Position numbers and translations under genes: made by a program
Notes under the pieces: generated by a model
What the model was told of the DNA's origin: nothing
Seen by the model: only the letters and a program-made list of their open reading frames with translations
Databases searched by the model: none
DNA from: Treponema sp.
Lineage (GTDB): Bacteria > Spirochaetota > Spirochaetia > Treponematales > Treponemataceae
DNA length: 35,096 nt
Reading direction: 5' to 3'
Assembly: GCA_017629095.1 (NCBI GenBank)
Contig: JAGBXW010000043.1
Coordinates: forward strand, 1 to 35,096
Part shown: positions 1-9,800 of the stretch, piece by piece
Layout of the letters: each line of letters begins with the position of its first letter
Numbering within the stretch: position 1 is the first letter of the stretch

Positions 1-246
1 AGCCTGCTTTTTTATTTCTTTTAATGCATACTCTAGGCTTCCTTGATCTGTCCATCCGGAATCACTTGATGCAGTAACTATTCCTATAACCTCGTAATTT
101 GCAGGTGGTTCAGTATATAAAATTACCGATTCTGGAGATGTAGCAGGGCGTTGAACTCCTGTTACCAAGGCAGTGCCACTTGCACAACTTGAAATAATCA
201 AAGAAATTAAAGTGAATGCTAAAATAAAAATTGTGTTTTTCTTCAT
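1..246 (-). CDS. Small lipoprotein, C-terminus cut by window edge
   Basis: Reading the minus strand from 246 gives an open frame of 82 codons that runs off the left edge. It begins MKKNTIFILAFTLISLI and continues ISSCA, a typical lipoprotein signal with a lipobox ending at Cys21, so the mature protein should be lipidated and exported. The ATG is preceded by a good ribosome site (GAAGGGG, about 8 bases away). The mature part (YEVIGIVTASS, then ALKEIKKQA at the edge) resembles small lipoproteins with a YbjQ/DUF4156-like fold, but too little is visible to name a family. Function unknown. Confidence 0.75.
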   Translation of the reverse strand, partial: MKKNTIFILAFTLISLIISSCASGTALVTGVQRPATSPESVILYTEPPANYEVIGIVTASSDSGWTDQGSLEYALKEIKKQA

Positions 247-260
247 GTAAGATACCCCTT

Positions 261-296
261 CGGATTTATGATAAATCATTCAATTAAAATTATCAA
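261..296 (-). promoter_or_regulatory. Promoter of the lipoprotein gene
   Basis: On the minus strand TTGATA (291-296) and TATCAT (268-273) are separated by 17 bases, a sigma-70-like arrangement that starts transcription about 15 bases upstream of the lipoprotein ATG. Confidence 0.5.
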
Positions 297-353
297 TATT
301 GTCTAAGGTAATCGAAAACATTTTCTTATATTGTACAATACTCTTTTTCTATT

Positions 354-599
354 TTACATGAAGTTGTCTATCATATCCGACACGCACTCACTGGTGAATT
401 GCATCCGAAATACCTCTGGTATGTTGGCTAGGTCTTGGTACAGGCTGTTGGGAATCCGCAGTAGGTTTGTCTTGCCAGTCCGCTTGTCTGTGACTGTCAC
501 CCATTCTGAGCCGTCAAGCCCCTCCATTACGCTGGCCTTGTAATTCTTGCTCCTGCAGGCAGCCTGGTATGTCCTGTAGGGTGGAAGCATTTGTACCAT
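354..599 (-). CDS. Hypothetical protein, 81 aa
   Basis: Complete 81-codon frame with a strong ribosome site (GGAGG, five bases before the ATG), which is the main reason to believe it. The protein begins MVQMLPPYRTYQAA. It has no signal peptide or membrane segment and no motif I recognise; the middle reads like a beta-rich fold (EWVTVTDKRTGKTNLLRI) followed by a helical end. It lies 107 bp upstream of the lipoprotein gene in the same orientation, but a promoter in the gap suggests separate transcription. Function unknown. Confidence 0.55.
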   Translation of the reverse strand: MVQMLPPYRTYQAACRSKNYKASVMEGLDGSEWVTVTDKRTGKTNLLRIPNSLYQDLANIPEVFRMQFTSECVSDMIDNFM

Positions 600-724
600 G
601 TTATCCTCCTTTTTTGTGCTGGCATGTCTCTAACCAGCTTTGTCTCATTGTAGCACTCGTACTGTCCCAAAGAATGATACAGGGGAATTTTTTTTTTGTT
701 TTATTTGGGATGATGGAGTTATGT

Positions 725-748
725 GGGGGAATGGGGTGGGGGTGGGGG
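725..748 (+). other. G-quadruplex-forming sequence
   Basis: Four runs of 5, 4, 5 and 5 G (725-729, 733-736, 738-742, 744-748) separated by loops of 3, 1 and 1 bases. This meets the strict rule for a very stable intramolecular quadruplex on the plus strand. Confidence 0.75.
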
Positions 749-871
749 ATTTTCTCTGTGAGCACCAAGGATGCGGAGAAAATTCCTTGTGTTTTTCTGG
801 TGAATTTGTACTGGAAATTGAATGAATTTCCACAGGAAATTGGATGAATTTGGTGTGGAAATGAGGGGGAA

Positions 872-906
872 TTTGTACTGGAAATGGGAGGGATTTCCAG
901 TACAAA
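872..906. repeat. Perfect 14-bp inverted repeat
   Basis: Arms TTTGTACTGGAAAT (872-885) and ATTTCCAGTACAAA (893-906) pair perfectly around a 7-base loop GGGAGGG. The left arm is a second copy of a sequence at 802-818. No T run follows, so it is not an obvious terminator. Confidence 0.7.
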
Positions 907-959
907 ATTTGGGGAGATAGGGGATGGTGTGTTTTTTGATGAGGAGATATTTTGTAAAC

Positions 960-996
960 TTGACTTTATGTATAGAATGGTAGTATATTCGAATTA
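960..996 (+). promoter_or_regulatory. Promoter of the HU-like gene
   Basis: TTGACT (960-965) and TATATT (984-989) are spaced by 18 bases. Transcription would start near 996 and give a leader of about 140 bases before the chosen ATG. Confidence 0.45.
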
Positions 997-1137
997 GTAG
1001 CGGTATTCTGCTGTATGCAGTGCCTCTATCCAGTGTTCCTTTGTGAAAGGAGTTCTGGTCTGCTCTTTTACATTTATGAGGGAAGGATTTTCACGTGTGG
1101 AATAACTGAAAAATATTATTTAATGATGGAGATATTT

Positions 1138-1515
1138 ATGAAGTTCAAAATTATTAAAAGAAAGAATCCTCAGGATAGAAGTCAGGAAAAATATTATCCT
1201 GCTCCTGTGTATACTGATGAAATTGGTGTTGACGAGCTGGCGGAAGAGATTTCCTATGCTACGTCAATGACTCCCACAGACGTTAAGGCTGTGTTGGAGG
1301 GATTATTGAATGTGATGCCTAAGCATTTGAGGCGTGGTGTTAAAATCAAGCTGAACCGTTTTGGTACATTCAAGGTAATTTTTGGTGGTAATGGCCAAGA
1401 AAATGCCGAGGATGTGACAGCGTCAGACATTGATGGCACACGAATCAGCTTTATTGGTGCATCTGAAATGAAGAAGGCTGTTCTTACGGACATGCCCTTT
1501 CAGAAAGTGGTCTAG
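1138..1515 (+). CDS. HU/IHF-like DNA-binding protein
   Basis: 125-residue protein of the HU-like superfamily that includes the longer Bacteroides-type forms. Start chosen at 1138 because GGAG lies seven bases upstream; the frame is open further 5' but that part is unlike the family. After a basic N-terminus (MKFKIIKRKNPQ) comes the helical dimerisation region (VDELAEEISYATSMTPTDVKAVLEGLL), then GVKIKLNRFGTFKV, the strand segment before the DNA-binding arm. Such proteins bend DNA or structure the nucleoid. The gene is preceded by its own promoter and a long leader. The family call is good; whether it is a housekeeping HU or an accessory paralogue cannot be told. Confidence 0.8.
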   Translation: MKFKIIKRKNPQDRSQEKYYPAPVYTDEIGVDELAEEISYATSMTPTDVKAVLEGLLNVMPKHLRRGVKIKLNRFGTFKVIFGGNGQENAEDVTASDIDGTRISFIGASEMKKAVLTDMPFQKVV

Positions 1516-1691
1516 CCTGGTGCTGCATACTTTTTGCATGACACCTCCTGTGGCAATGTGTCTGTAGACCGGCCAGTTTTTGATTTTCGGGTCATGCTCC
1601 TTGTAGCTACGGCGTAATATTTTGTAATACATAATAATAGGAATGAACTTGTGCCTGATGAATTAAGGGCACCACGACATATTCCAAAATT

Positions 1692-1738
1692 GGGGAACCG
1701 CAACTTCTGAGCAGACCGGTTGCGTGTTCCCTTTTTTT
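1692..1738 (+). terminator. Rho-independent terminator
   Basis: GGGAACCGCAAC (1693-1704) pairs with GTTGCGTGTTCCC (1719-1731) as 12 bp with one bulged base, followed by seven T. It ends plus-strand transcription, either of the HU-like gene about 180 bases upstream or of a short RNA in between. Confidence 0.75.
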
Positions 1739-1791
1739 GTTTTAAACGGTGGTGAGTCGCCCCCTTCAATTCATAACACGGACTAGGGAGA

Positions 1792-4143
1792 TTAGCTTAT
1801 GTATTCCCAACTCCATTTAGTTATTTTTCCGTCTTTTGCTTTTTCATAGACATTCAGAATTATTTCTTTTCCTGCCCATGGTAACTCTTTGTTCTGTGAG
1901 CCTTGTTCAAATGCTAAAATTTCAGTATTTGTATCTGTAACAAATACACAATATCCTTGTATCATATTTGATTTTCGTTTAACTTGGAGCATCTCTACAA
2001 TTTCTTTTGCTTGTATTACCATCATGCCCATAACTTCATCAACTATGGCTTCCTTTATCTCTTTAAGGCTCGAACCTTTCTTATGCAGGTTTTCAAGCCA
2101 TTGTTTTGTTATTAATTTGTTATACACATGCTCTTCCTGCTCTGGAGTCAGTGTTATACACTCTTCTGCCAGAGTTTTTTTTATGGTTGATTCTCGTGAT
2201 TTAGAATTTTGAATCCACTCTGGAATTTCCTTAGCTTTGGCGGGGGCGGCTGGTACTACAGCTTTTATCTTTAGCTTATCTATTGGATTAATGGTTCCTA
2301 AGTTCCCCTTAGATAATTTGATTAGCCAGTGGGCAAATTTGTCCCTACAGCTTGGATACCATTGAGAACAAATATAATATCCACCGAACTTATCTTTCCA
2401 ATATCTTGTTTTTAAATCATCCGTAGGAGAAGTCTCTCGTAATAGAGTAAATTTTGCAGTCCAGCTAGGAAAATTGAAATGGATGCCAAATGTTTGATAA
2501 CAATATTCTTTGTCTCTAAGAAGTCGGCTCATTTCTTTTTCAGGGATGAGATTATATGTAAGGAGATGCGTCATTGTTTTTTTGACATGTGGTTGAATTT
2601 TTTCGTCCGATTGTGGAAATAATTCAAACGATTTACCTCCTATTTTTACTGATGGAATATTTGCTGATGTATCTAGGATAAAATGGTCATTTGAAAGACC
2701 AATATTGTCAAACTCTACGTTGAAGGTATCTTCCTGTTTTCCGAATAATTGCTTATAAACTTCTTTTACATAGGGATCTACTTTGACTTGTGTTAATGGA
2801 ATTTTCTTTTTCAATAAGATTCCGTTGAGACCACGTGCTCTACTTAATGCTACATAAACCTGCCCCGCTTCCCATGCATTTTCTGCATCGATTGTTACAT
2901 TGTCTAAAGTTAATCCTTGTGATTTATGAATTGTTACTGCCCAACCTAATTTAAGAGGAATTTGTGTAAATGTCCCTACTGTGTTTTGCCGGATAGTTTG
3001 AGTCTTTTCATCCCAAAAATATTCAAATTTTTGCCAGGTTTCTCGTTGTATGATGTATTCTTTTCCTTCTGCTTCTATTTTTACAAAATCAGTGAGGGCT
3101 GTTTCTGAATCTCCAAAAGAAATTACCTTACCCATTTTCCCATTGACTAAGCCAGACATTGTATTTTTTGTTACCATTACAGTTGCACCAATACATATTG
3201 TAAGTTTTGTAGGAGTGATAAAGTCTGAGGTATCAAAAACTCCTGAGGTAGAAGCTTCAAAGGTGATACTTTGGGCACCATTATGCAGTAAAGTCTGTAA
3301 TTGTATTGTGTTAAATTCATTTGCTGCACTATTTGTTGTTGTAAGTAACAGGCAATTTTTGGGAATACGAGTTGTATGAAGTCTTGTTTGAAGAAAACAT
3401 TTCTCATTTAAAAACTGTATGGATTTTTCATATCCCTGCTCACATGTACGGATGGCATTGAGCATTTGTATAAAATCTTCATCTTTTTGACGATAGATTT
3501 TATGGAGTTGTATTGGTTCAACTTCTAATTCCTTAAATACGTTGGCAGCAAAAAAGAAAATACTATCCCACTGTGCAAGAAATTTTTGGATATCAGGATC
3601 AGTGTGTTTTTCTATAGGGGGTAGTTGGAAACAGTCTCCTATGAATAATAATTGTTTACCACCAAATGGCTTTTCATTGTTACACCATAAACGTAATGTA
3701 TAATCTATACGATCCAAAAGCCAAGATGAAACCATGGATATTTCATCTATAATGATTAAATCTGTGTGATCAATGACAGGATTTTTAGACTGAATTTTTA
3801 TCTCTTTATTTTCAAAAGGTCCAATTGGAAATTTGAAAAAAGAATGAATTGTTTGGCCACTAACATTTACCGCTGCAATGCCTGTAAATGCAAGAACTAC
3901 ACAGTTTTTTTTTAATTCTTCTACAAGATTTTTTTGCAAATATTTGATGAATGTAGACTTTCCTGTTCCTGCTCCACCTGTTAAAAAGATTGCAGGAACA
4001 TTTTGTTTAATGAAAGTGTATGCTTTTTGTAATTCTAGATTATCCCTAAAATCATAATCAACTTCTTTCTGTCCATTTACGGAGATATTTGCATTTATCT
4101 CTAGATTCTGTATAGCTTGATTTGAAATTTCATTAAAATTCAT
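1792..4143 (-). CDS. PIF1/RecD-type superfamily 1B DNA helicase
   Basis: 783-residue ATP-dependent DNA helicase. Start at 4143 (MNFNEISNQAI), where GAGGGG lies about 11 bases upstream; the frame opens 13 codons earlier at 4182 but without a ribosome site. Near the N-terminus are Walker A (GGAGTGKST, about residue 56) and Walker B (LIIIDEISM, about residue 125). At about residue 400 comes the UvrD_C_2-like block WAVTIHKSQGLTLDNV and YVALSRARGL, which together define the PIF1/RecD2 group. The last 330 residues are not recognised; they include a Trp/Cys-rich segment (GGYYICSQWYPSCRDKFAHW) and a charged helical end, perhaps a DNA-binding add-on. It is divergent from the DUF5677 gene. Such helicases act in replication, recombination or mobile-element maintenance; the AT-rich setting suggests an accessory role. 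Confidence 0.85.
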   Translation of the reverse strand: MNFNEISNQAIQNLEINANISVNGQKEVDYDFRDNLELQKAYTFIKQNVPAIFLTGGAGTGKSTFIKYLQKNLVEELKKNCVVLAFTGIAAVNVSGQTIHSFFKFPIGPFENKEIKIQSKNPVIDHTDLIIIDEISMVSSWLLDRIDYTLRLWCNNEKPFGGKQLLFIGDCFQLPPIEKHTDPDIQKFLAQWDSIFFFAANVFKELEVEPIQLHKIYRQKDEDFIQMLNAIRTCEQGYEKSIQFLNEKCFLQTRLHTTRIPKNCLLLTTTNSAANEFNTIQLQTLLHNGAQSITFEASTSGVFDTSDFITPTKLTICIGATVMVTKNTMSGLVNGKMGKVISFGDSETALTDFVKIEAEGKEYIIQRETWQKFEYFWDEKTQTIRQNTVGTFTQIPLKLGWAVTIHKSQGLTLDNVTIDAENAWEAGQVYVALSRARGLNGILLKKKIPLTQVKVDPYVKEVYKQLFGKQEDTFNVEFDNIGLSNDHFILDTSANIPSVKIGGKSFELFPQSDEKIQPHVKKTMTHLLTYNLIPEKEMSRLLRDKEYCYQTFGIHFNFPSWTAKFTLLRETSPTDDLKTRYWKDKFGGYYICSQWYPSCRDKFAHWLIKLSKGNLGTINPIDKLKIKAVVPAAPAKAKEIPEWIQNSKSRESTIKKTLAEECITLTPEQEEHVYNKLITKQWLENLHKKGSSLKEIKEAIVDEVMGMMVIQAKEIVEMLQVKRKSNMIQGYCVFVTDTNTEILAFEQGSQNKELPWAGKEIILNVYEKAKDGKITKWSWEYIS

Positions 4144-4295
4144 TGTTGTTATTACCCCTCTTACATTATGATGATGAAACAAATATATTGTATTATATCA
4201 TGGAATTTGTTTCATCTGTGAAAAAAAATCGATTAAATCATATTTCTTCCTATTTTGAGATTTTTAAAGTTGTGTATAATTGTTTCATAAATATC

Positions 4296-4304
4296 TGGTA
4301 TAAT
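4296..4304 (+). promoter_or_regulatory. Extended -10 promoter of the DUF5677 gene
   Basis: TGGTATAAT carries a perfect -10 hexamer and the TGn extension, 33 bases before the start codon. No good -35 lies 17 bases upstream, as is common for extended -10 promoters. Confidence 0.5.
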
Positions 4305-4336
4305 CGTACTGATATGATTATGGAGGAATGATTCAC

Positions 4337-5200
4337 ATGGAATATGAGGATGATGGACTCTCTATCTTAAATTTATTTGTAGAAACTATTAATAGAGGTT
4401 TTGATTTTGGAAATCCTGTCATTCGGAAAGAGTTTATGAAATCTCAGCCAGATATGATAAAATATAAAGATTATCATAAGAACATAGCAGAAGAAAATGA
4501 TGGTGATTCCAATTTGGATTCTCTGCTCTTTCTGAGATTACTACTGCTGGATGTTTCCCATTATATACATAATAATCAAGAGGAAATAAAGAAAAATTAT
4601 CAATATAGGCTTGGTGCGCTTGGAAAGATTTCAAAGAGATTGGAAGTGATAACTGACGAGAATCTTGTGCTTCTGAGGCATGAGTTTGGTACTTCTGTAG
4701 TTTCAAACTTACGGCTTATGTTGGAATGCTACGCAATTGCAAAGTATTTAATGGACTGTGATGACGTTGAGTCCGACAGATTTCAGGATTATGGAATAGT
4801 GCAGGAATGTAGATTTAATAAAGAGGATGCAAAAGAAAAACTGGTACAAAAAAACTATGAGAAGGATTTTTATCGTAATAAGTCAGAGTTTGCATGGATT
4901 TCTGATAAATCAATACGAAATGTATCAGACTTGATAAAATGTTTAGGAGATGAGAGTATAAATGAATGGTATAAATTTTATTGTCAATATGTTCATGCCT
5001 CTCCTTATTCTTGTGGGAAAGTACATCAAATGAATCAATCTTTGTTAGAAAATAATAATGGGTATATACCCCTAAATATGGAAATACTTATCCAACAAAA
5101 CAAGCTTTACCTTACTCTGTTCATAGAATTGCTTTCTGATAACTTTATAGCCGACAAAACTATTGGAGAACTTTTTAAGACCTTGTTGAAACTCTCTTGA
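4337..5200 (+). CDS. DUF5677-like protein
   Basis: 287 residues, almost all helical, no signal peptide. Start at 4337 because GGAGG (4322-4326) is 10 bases upstream; the earlier ATG at 4328 is only one base from that site. The segment RHEFGTSVVSNLRLMLECYA, with the downstream EWYKFYCQYVHASPYS, matches the pattern of DUF5677, a family of unknown function often found in accessory and defence-rich regions. The protein is charged and AT-rich in coding. It is transcribed alone from its own promoter, divergent from the helicase. The family call rests on the conserved helix pattern and is moderate; function unknown. Confidence 0.6.
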   Translation: MEYEDDGLSILNLFVETINRGFDFGNPVIRKEFMKSQPDMIKYKDYHKNIAEENDGDSNLDSLLFLRLLLLDVSHYIHNNQEEIKKNYQYRLGALGKISKRLEVITDENLVLLRHEFGTSVVSNLRLMLECYAIAKYLMDCDDVESDRFQDYGIVQECRFNKEDAKEKLVQKNYEKDFYRNKSEFAWISDKSIRNVSDLIKCLGDESINEWYKFYCQYVHASPYSCGKVHQMNQSLLENNNGYIPLNMEILIQQNKLYLTLFIELLSDNFIADKTIGELFKTLLKLS

Positions 5201-5266
5201 AACTTTAAGTCGTAAACTCTCTGATATCGTGTTTCTTATTTGTTTAATGGTGCTATTGGGTGTTTC

Positions 5267-6364
5267 TCACTCCCCATCCGCCACAGCAGAATATCCTCCA
5301 TTACCAAAGCCATAGGTGGGCAGTGGTGCTATGGTGCGAGGTTTCCAGTTAGATTGGAAGCCGTTGAACAGGGCAGAGCGATACATTGCTTCTAATTTTG
5401 CGTGGCTGTAGGACTTGAAATCTTCTTTTACCAAGGGTATGTCCATGTTCAACAGGGAAAGGTTGCGTTGTTTTATGTCTGCAAGATAGGTTTCTGCTGG
5501 GAGGGTATTACTTTTGGCGGAGTTACAGGTGGGGCAGGCAAGGACAAAGTTCCAGAGTTTGTCATCCTTGACAAAAGACCAAGGGATACAGTGGTCTACT
5601 GGAATGGCGGTGGCTTCCTGCTTTAGATTCTTGTGACAGTAAAAACAATGGTGCTGACCAAACTGTTGTAGCACTTGGCGATAGGGAGAAAGGTTGTTTC
5701 GCTCTGTGGAAGCATCTAACTTGTTTGCCAAGGCATAGGCATCTTCTTCCCGATTCACCTTTTCTAGGTATTTTATCCACTCGTAATAATTTATCTTTTC
5801 AAAGTCCGTCTTGAATGTAACGCAGGCGGTGTAGGCATGGGGATTAAAATGGATTCCCCCTTCTTCCTTGTTAAAAGAATACAGCTGCCCTTCTGTGTCT
5901 TTGTAAAAGGCTCCCACCACGTACTTGAGCATTTCTCTTTTGATTACCTTGGCAATTTCTAGTTGCAAGTCACCACGCAAGGACTCAAAGGGAAAAATCT
6001 GTTGCTTTTGCGAGTAGTCAAAGTGGTATTTTTGACAGAAATCAAACAGTTTTCGTTCCACTGCCGTCATAGCAGTCCGCTGAGAGACGGGCATTTGCTT
6101 CAGGTGAAAGTTCAAGACCAAGTTCCAGTAGATTTCTGTAAACCGCAGGGCAATGGCATCATAACTGAGAAAATGATTTTCTAAGTCCACGTTAAAAAGA
6201 TTGTCCAATACCGCCTTAAAAAAAGCGTACTTGTAGGTGGTGGTGTGCATCTTTGCCGGCGACAGGGCCAAGTTCACAATGCGGATAACCTCGCTTTCGC
6301 CAAGAGGAAGGAAGGGCACGATGCCTTGTTGCAGATTCCAGCCGGAATTGGAGGGCTTGCTCAT
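5267..6364 (-). CDS. HNH endonuclease domain protein
   Basis: 365 residues. The N-terminal 210 residues are helical and not recognised. An HNH nuclease domain follows: zinc ligands FYCHKNL and CPTCN, catalytic-type VDHCIPWSF, and downstream NFVLACPTCNSAKSN, giving the CxxC-DHxxP-N-CxxCN pattern of metal-dependent DNases. The last 80 residues contain MYRSALFNGFQSNW. The ATG at 6364 has no Shine-Dalgarno site; a TATACT sequence sits 6-7 bases upstream, so a leaderless transcript is possible. It is convergent with the DUF5677 gene. The nuclease activity is well supported; the target (phage, plasmid, self) is unknown. The setting beside a STAND NTPase suggests defence. Confidence 0.75.
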   Translation of the reverse strand: MSKPSNSGWNLQQGIVPFLPLGESEVIRIVNLALSPAKMHTTTYKYAFFKAVLDNLFNVDLENHFLSYDAIALRFTEIYWNLVLNFHLKQMPVSQRTAMTAVERKLFDFCQKYHFDYSQKQQIFPFESLRGDLQLEIAKVIKREMLKYVVGAFYKDTEGQLYSFNKEEGGIHFNPHAYTACVTFKTDFEKINYYEWIKYLEKVNREEDAYALANKLDASTERNNLSPYRQVLQQFGQHHCFYCHKNLKQEATAIPVDHCIPWSFVKDDKLWNFVLACPTCNSAKSNTLPAETYLADIKQRNLSLLNMDIPLVKEDFKSYSHAKLEAMYRSALFNGFQSNWKPRTIAPLPTYGFGNGGYSAVADGE

Positions 6365-6824
6365 GGGGATAGTATAACATGGATTGGGGGTGGGGTTCTA
6401 GGTTTTGCAAGTTTCAAAATATTGAGGCAATGGATGGTTTCTTATATTTAAGGAATCCGATGAATCCTGCGTGTTTTAAGGTAATATTTTCTCTTTTTTT
6501 ATTTCATCAGATACTTATTCTCAGAATCTTGTAATAAAGGTAGTATTGAGTCTTGAAGTTTAGTGCATTATAGTCAAACGGATGGACATGATAGCAAAAT
6601 AATTGTTGAATTTCTACTTGCCTTTTTTAGTATGAAATGAGTATTTTTATTCAGTGAGTAGTACTATTATCAGACTGGGAACTTTGTATCGGTAAGTTTT
6701 CCAAAATATATTTTATTGATGTAGTTATTATGCGAAATATCCTGATATTTTTATCAGAAGGTTTTGAAAGAGAGGGATAAATATTTATAGATTTGAAGAA
6801 ATAAATAATACACATAAAGACAAA
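6365..6824. other. Intergenic region upstream of the STAND gene
   Basis: About 460 bases, increasingly AT-rich towards the right. I see no credible gene: a 68-codon minus-strand frame across 6651-6857 overlaps the start of the STAND gene and has no ribosome site. No tRNA, attachment site or clear terminal repeat was found. It must contain the promoters of the divergent HNH and STAND genes, but no clear -35/-10 pair stands out. Confidence 0.5.
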
Positions 6825-9800
6825 ATGTCCAATTCTCTTGAAAATGTTAAAGAACATTTTGAATGGGAAGATGAAAATTTTTTAGAATATTTTTTAGGTT
6901 TGCTTCCTAAAATGCGGCATACCTCGGAACAAAATAAGTCATTAGAAAAGAAACTTTCCGAACTGAGAAAAATATATAATTCTTATGACTACTTTCTAAC
7001 AGACCAGTCTTCTTTTTTGCAAGAAATTAAAAATAAATTGAATGAAATTCACGATATAAATCCTCATTGGTATGGTCTTAATCTTGATAAGGTAAAATAT
7101 TATACAAATTTACATCATGCTTGTATTTTAACTGGTGTTGGTGGTATTGGAAAATCATATTTTATATATCAACTAGAAAAAGAAATCTCTAATAAAAACA
7201 TATCCCATTTATGTATTTATGGAAAGTATCAGGAAATTGCTTTTGATATAGATTTTGAAGAAATCAATTTATTTGCAAAAGAAACACCTTTTGTTTTTAT
7301 AGTAGATGCATTTAACGAATTATCGGAAAAAAATAAAGATTTTATTCTTAATGGAATTCAAAAATTACTAAATAATAAAAATATTAGAATAATTGTAACA
7401 TACAGAAGTTTCGCTCTTAAAGAAGAATATTGTAAAAAATTGTCATCACTTATTTCTACAAACGAAACATTTCCTGGAATATCTTTTGAAGCTGCAATAG
7501 ATATAATCTCAAAATATCCAATAAAAGAATTATATAGGTATACCGATATTCTTTTTTCAAATAATGCTTTACTCATAAGTAAATTAATAAAAATTCTTGT
7601 TTCATTTCCAGAAGATAAAAATAGTATAAATTCTATAACATATATTTTGGAACACGATTTTAAGGAAACTATTGGTAAAGTATATTGGGAACATACAAAG
7701 AAAATTACAAAATGGATGTATGATAACAATACAAAAGGAATCTCTCTTTCTAACATCGATAGTTTAATTCCTAATTCAAGAGATTATATTGAAAAACTTA
7801 TTTCAACTGATTTCATATTTACATACAAAAAAAATGAAGAGACCTATGTCTATTTCCAGATAGAAACAATCCATGATTTTTTAATTGCAAGGTACTTTTT
7901 TGATGATAGTAAAAATAAGTCTGATGAAGAAATAATAAAAATAATTATTGAAAAGATAGAAGCATTTTCATCAGCAAGAGAAGCATTTATTGTTGGGTTA
8001 TTCGATAAATTTGGGAATAATTATAATCGAATATATAAAATTCTAAAAAAAACAAGTTTATTGGATGAATTAAGACCTGAAGTTTTACAAAAAGTAAAGT
8101 TTGATGCTGAAAATATTCCTTTATTTCTTTCTGTTTTCGAACAAAAATATCCAGTTCATCAATTTGTTTGGTTTGCAGGTTTTACTGACAAACCATTTAA
8201 CTGTATTAATTTTCAAAATCAATTACTTTTAGATTCTTATGAAAATCAATTATCAGTTTTGTCAAAAATCTTATCTATTAATTATGATGCTGATAATTTT
8301 GCTCGAAGACTAAAAAATATTCTTTATTTTGTAAATTACACCAATGTTGATGAATCTGCATTAGACGAATATTTTTATACAGCACTTTGGAGTTCTTCTG
8401 CTGCAAATGAAGATGTAAGAATTATCGCAAGAAAATTACTTTTTGATATTGTTAGAATAAAAGAAAGTTATATTTCAAAGGTAATAACACTTTTTCCAAA
8501 AATATATGATTTATATATTCAGGATGCAATTATAGAAATTCTTTTTTATCATAAACACAATGAAGAGATTACGCAATTTTTTATGCGGTTAAAAGAAGAT
8601 TATTCTTTTTTAAGTGCGGTTAATCTAGCACGAATTTCAAATTATTTAAATTTAAAATTTGATTATATTAACTGGGAAAAGAAAAACTTATTTTCTAACA
8701 CAACAAGAAAAATAAGTGATGTATTTGAAAGAATTCTTTTCAGAATTGATGCATACGCACCAAGTCTACTTCATTTTAGATATTGGGATAGAAATAGAAT
8801 AGATAATATACATCCTAGATTTTTATATATAGATAAAAAAACAATAAAATATATAAATAATTCACTTGAAAAAAAATTTTCTTGTGTAAAATGTGGTGAA
8901 TGCAAAGGCTCTAATTTATTTAAAAAATCAATAAAAAAATTATATAAAATACAGGATAAGTCATTTCCTGTGAATTCTTTTTTGAAATCTCTTGAGAAAG
9001 TATTTAATAACATTTTAAATATGTATAGTTATAGCTCTGAATCTGAGGATGTAGATTTAGTTTATCGTAATTTTAGTAAATCTCTTTTACGAAAATTAAT
9101 AGTTATTTCTCAAGATCTTTTTTATGGAAGCTTAATGTGCAACTATTTTACTGATGAATTTAGTTCATATGATGATGCAGAAGAATTAATAGGGTATAAA
9201 GTTTATGACCCATTACAATATGAACCTTCTCAAAATATTACGGCACCAATACCAACATATGTTAATCAGATAGAAAAATTACAGGATAAAGTCTTAAATA
9301 GCATTGATTTTTCTATGAAAAAAGATGAATCCTGGGTAAAAAATGCAACCTTGACAAAAGAAAATGTTTTATCTTTAATCACAAAACCAGTTTTGCGTGG
9401 AAAATTAGAGTGGATGATTTTAAGTACTAAAATTTCCTTAGATGATTCTACTAATAATATAGACTCATGGCGTGATAATTATGATATTTCATGTTGTACA
9501 TCTAAAGCAATAACATTAAATGATGATGAAACAGATAGAGAGCTTACAATTGAACACAGAGATTACTATGGTTTATTAGAAAACTATAGTGATGATTCGC
9601 CAGAGCCTGAATTGTGTATGTATGTAAAAGAAATTTCTTCATATACAGAATTATTGGACGAAACGAATCTTTTATTACCACCAGCAAAATTAATAAAAGA
9701 TTTAAATCTAAAACCAGATTATCAAAATTTGTCTTGGATAGATTCTAAAGGTGAAACCGTAATTTATTGCAATAATAATAAATCAGATTATTATAAAGAT

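Larger units (their letters stand above)
600..1137. other. Non-coding stretch with G-quadruplex motif and short repeats
   Basis: No convincing gene. It holds a long T run near 690-700, four G runs (725-748), direct repeats of GGAAATTGRATGAATTT (813-829 and 835-851), two copies of GAATTTGTACTGGAAAT (802-818 and 869-885) and a 14-bp perfect hairpin (872-885 with 893-906, loop GGGAGGG). The last 180 bases are the promoter and leader of the HU-like gene. Frames through the repeats have low-complexity products rich in P, S, H and F and no ribosome site. Confidence 0.7.

Noticed and set aside
645..905. 86-codon minus-strand frame over the G-rich repeats
   Set aside because: Low-complexity product made of repeats, no ribosome site, and it covers the G-quadruplex; more likely chance openness of repetitive DNA.
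6651..6857. 68-codon minus-strand frame before the STAND gene
   Set aside because: AT-rich, no ribosome site, overlaps the STAND start codon.
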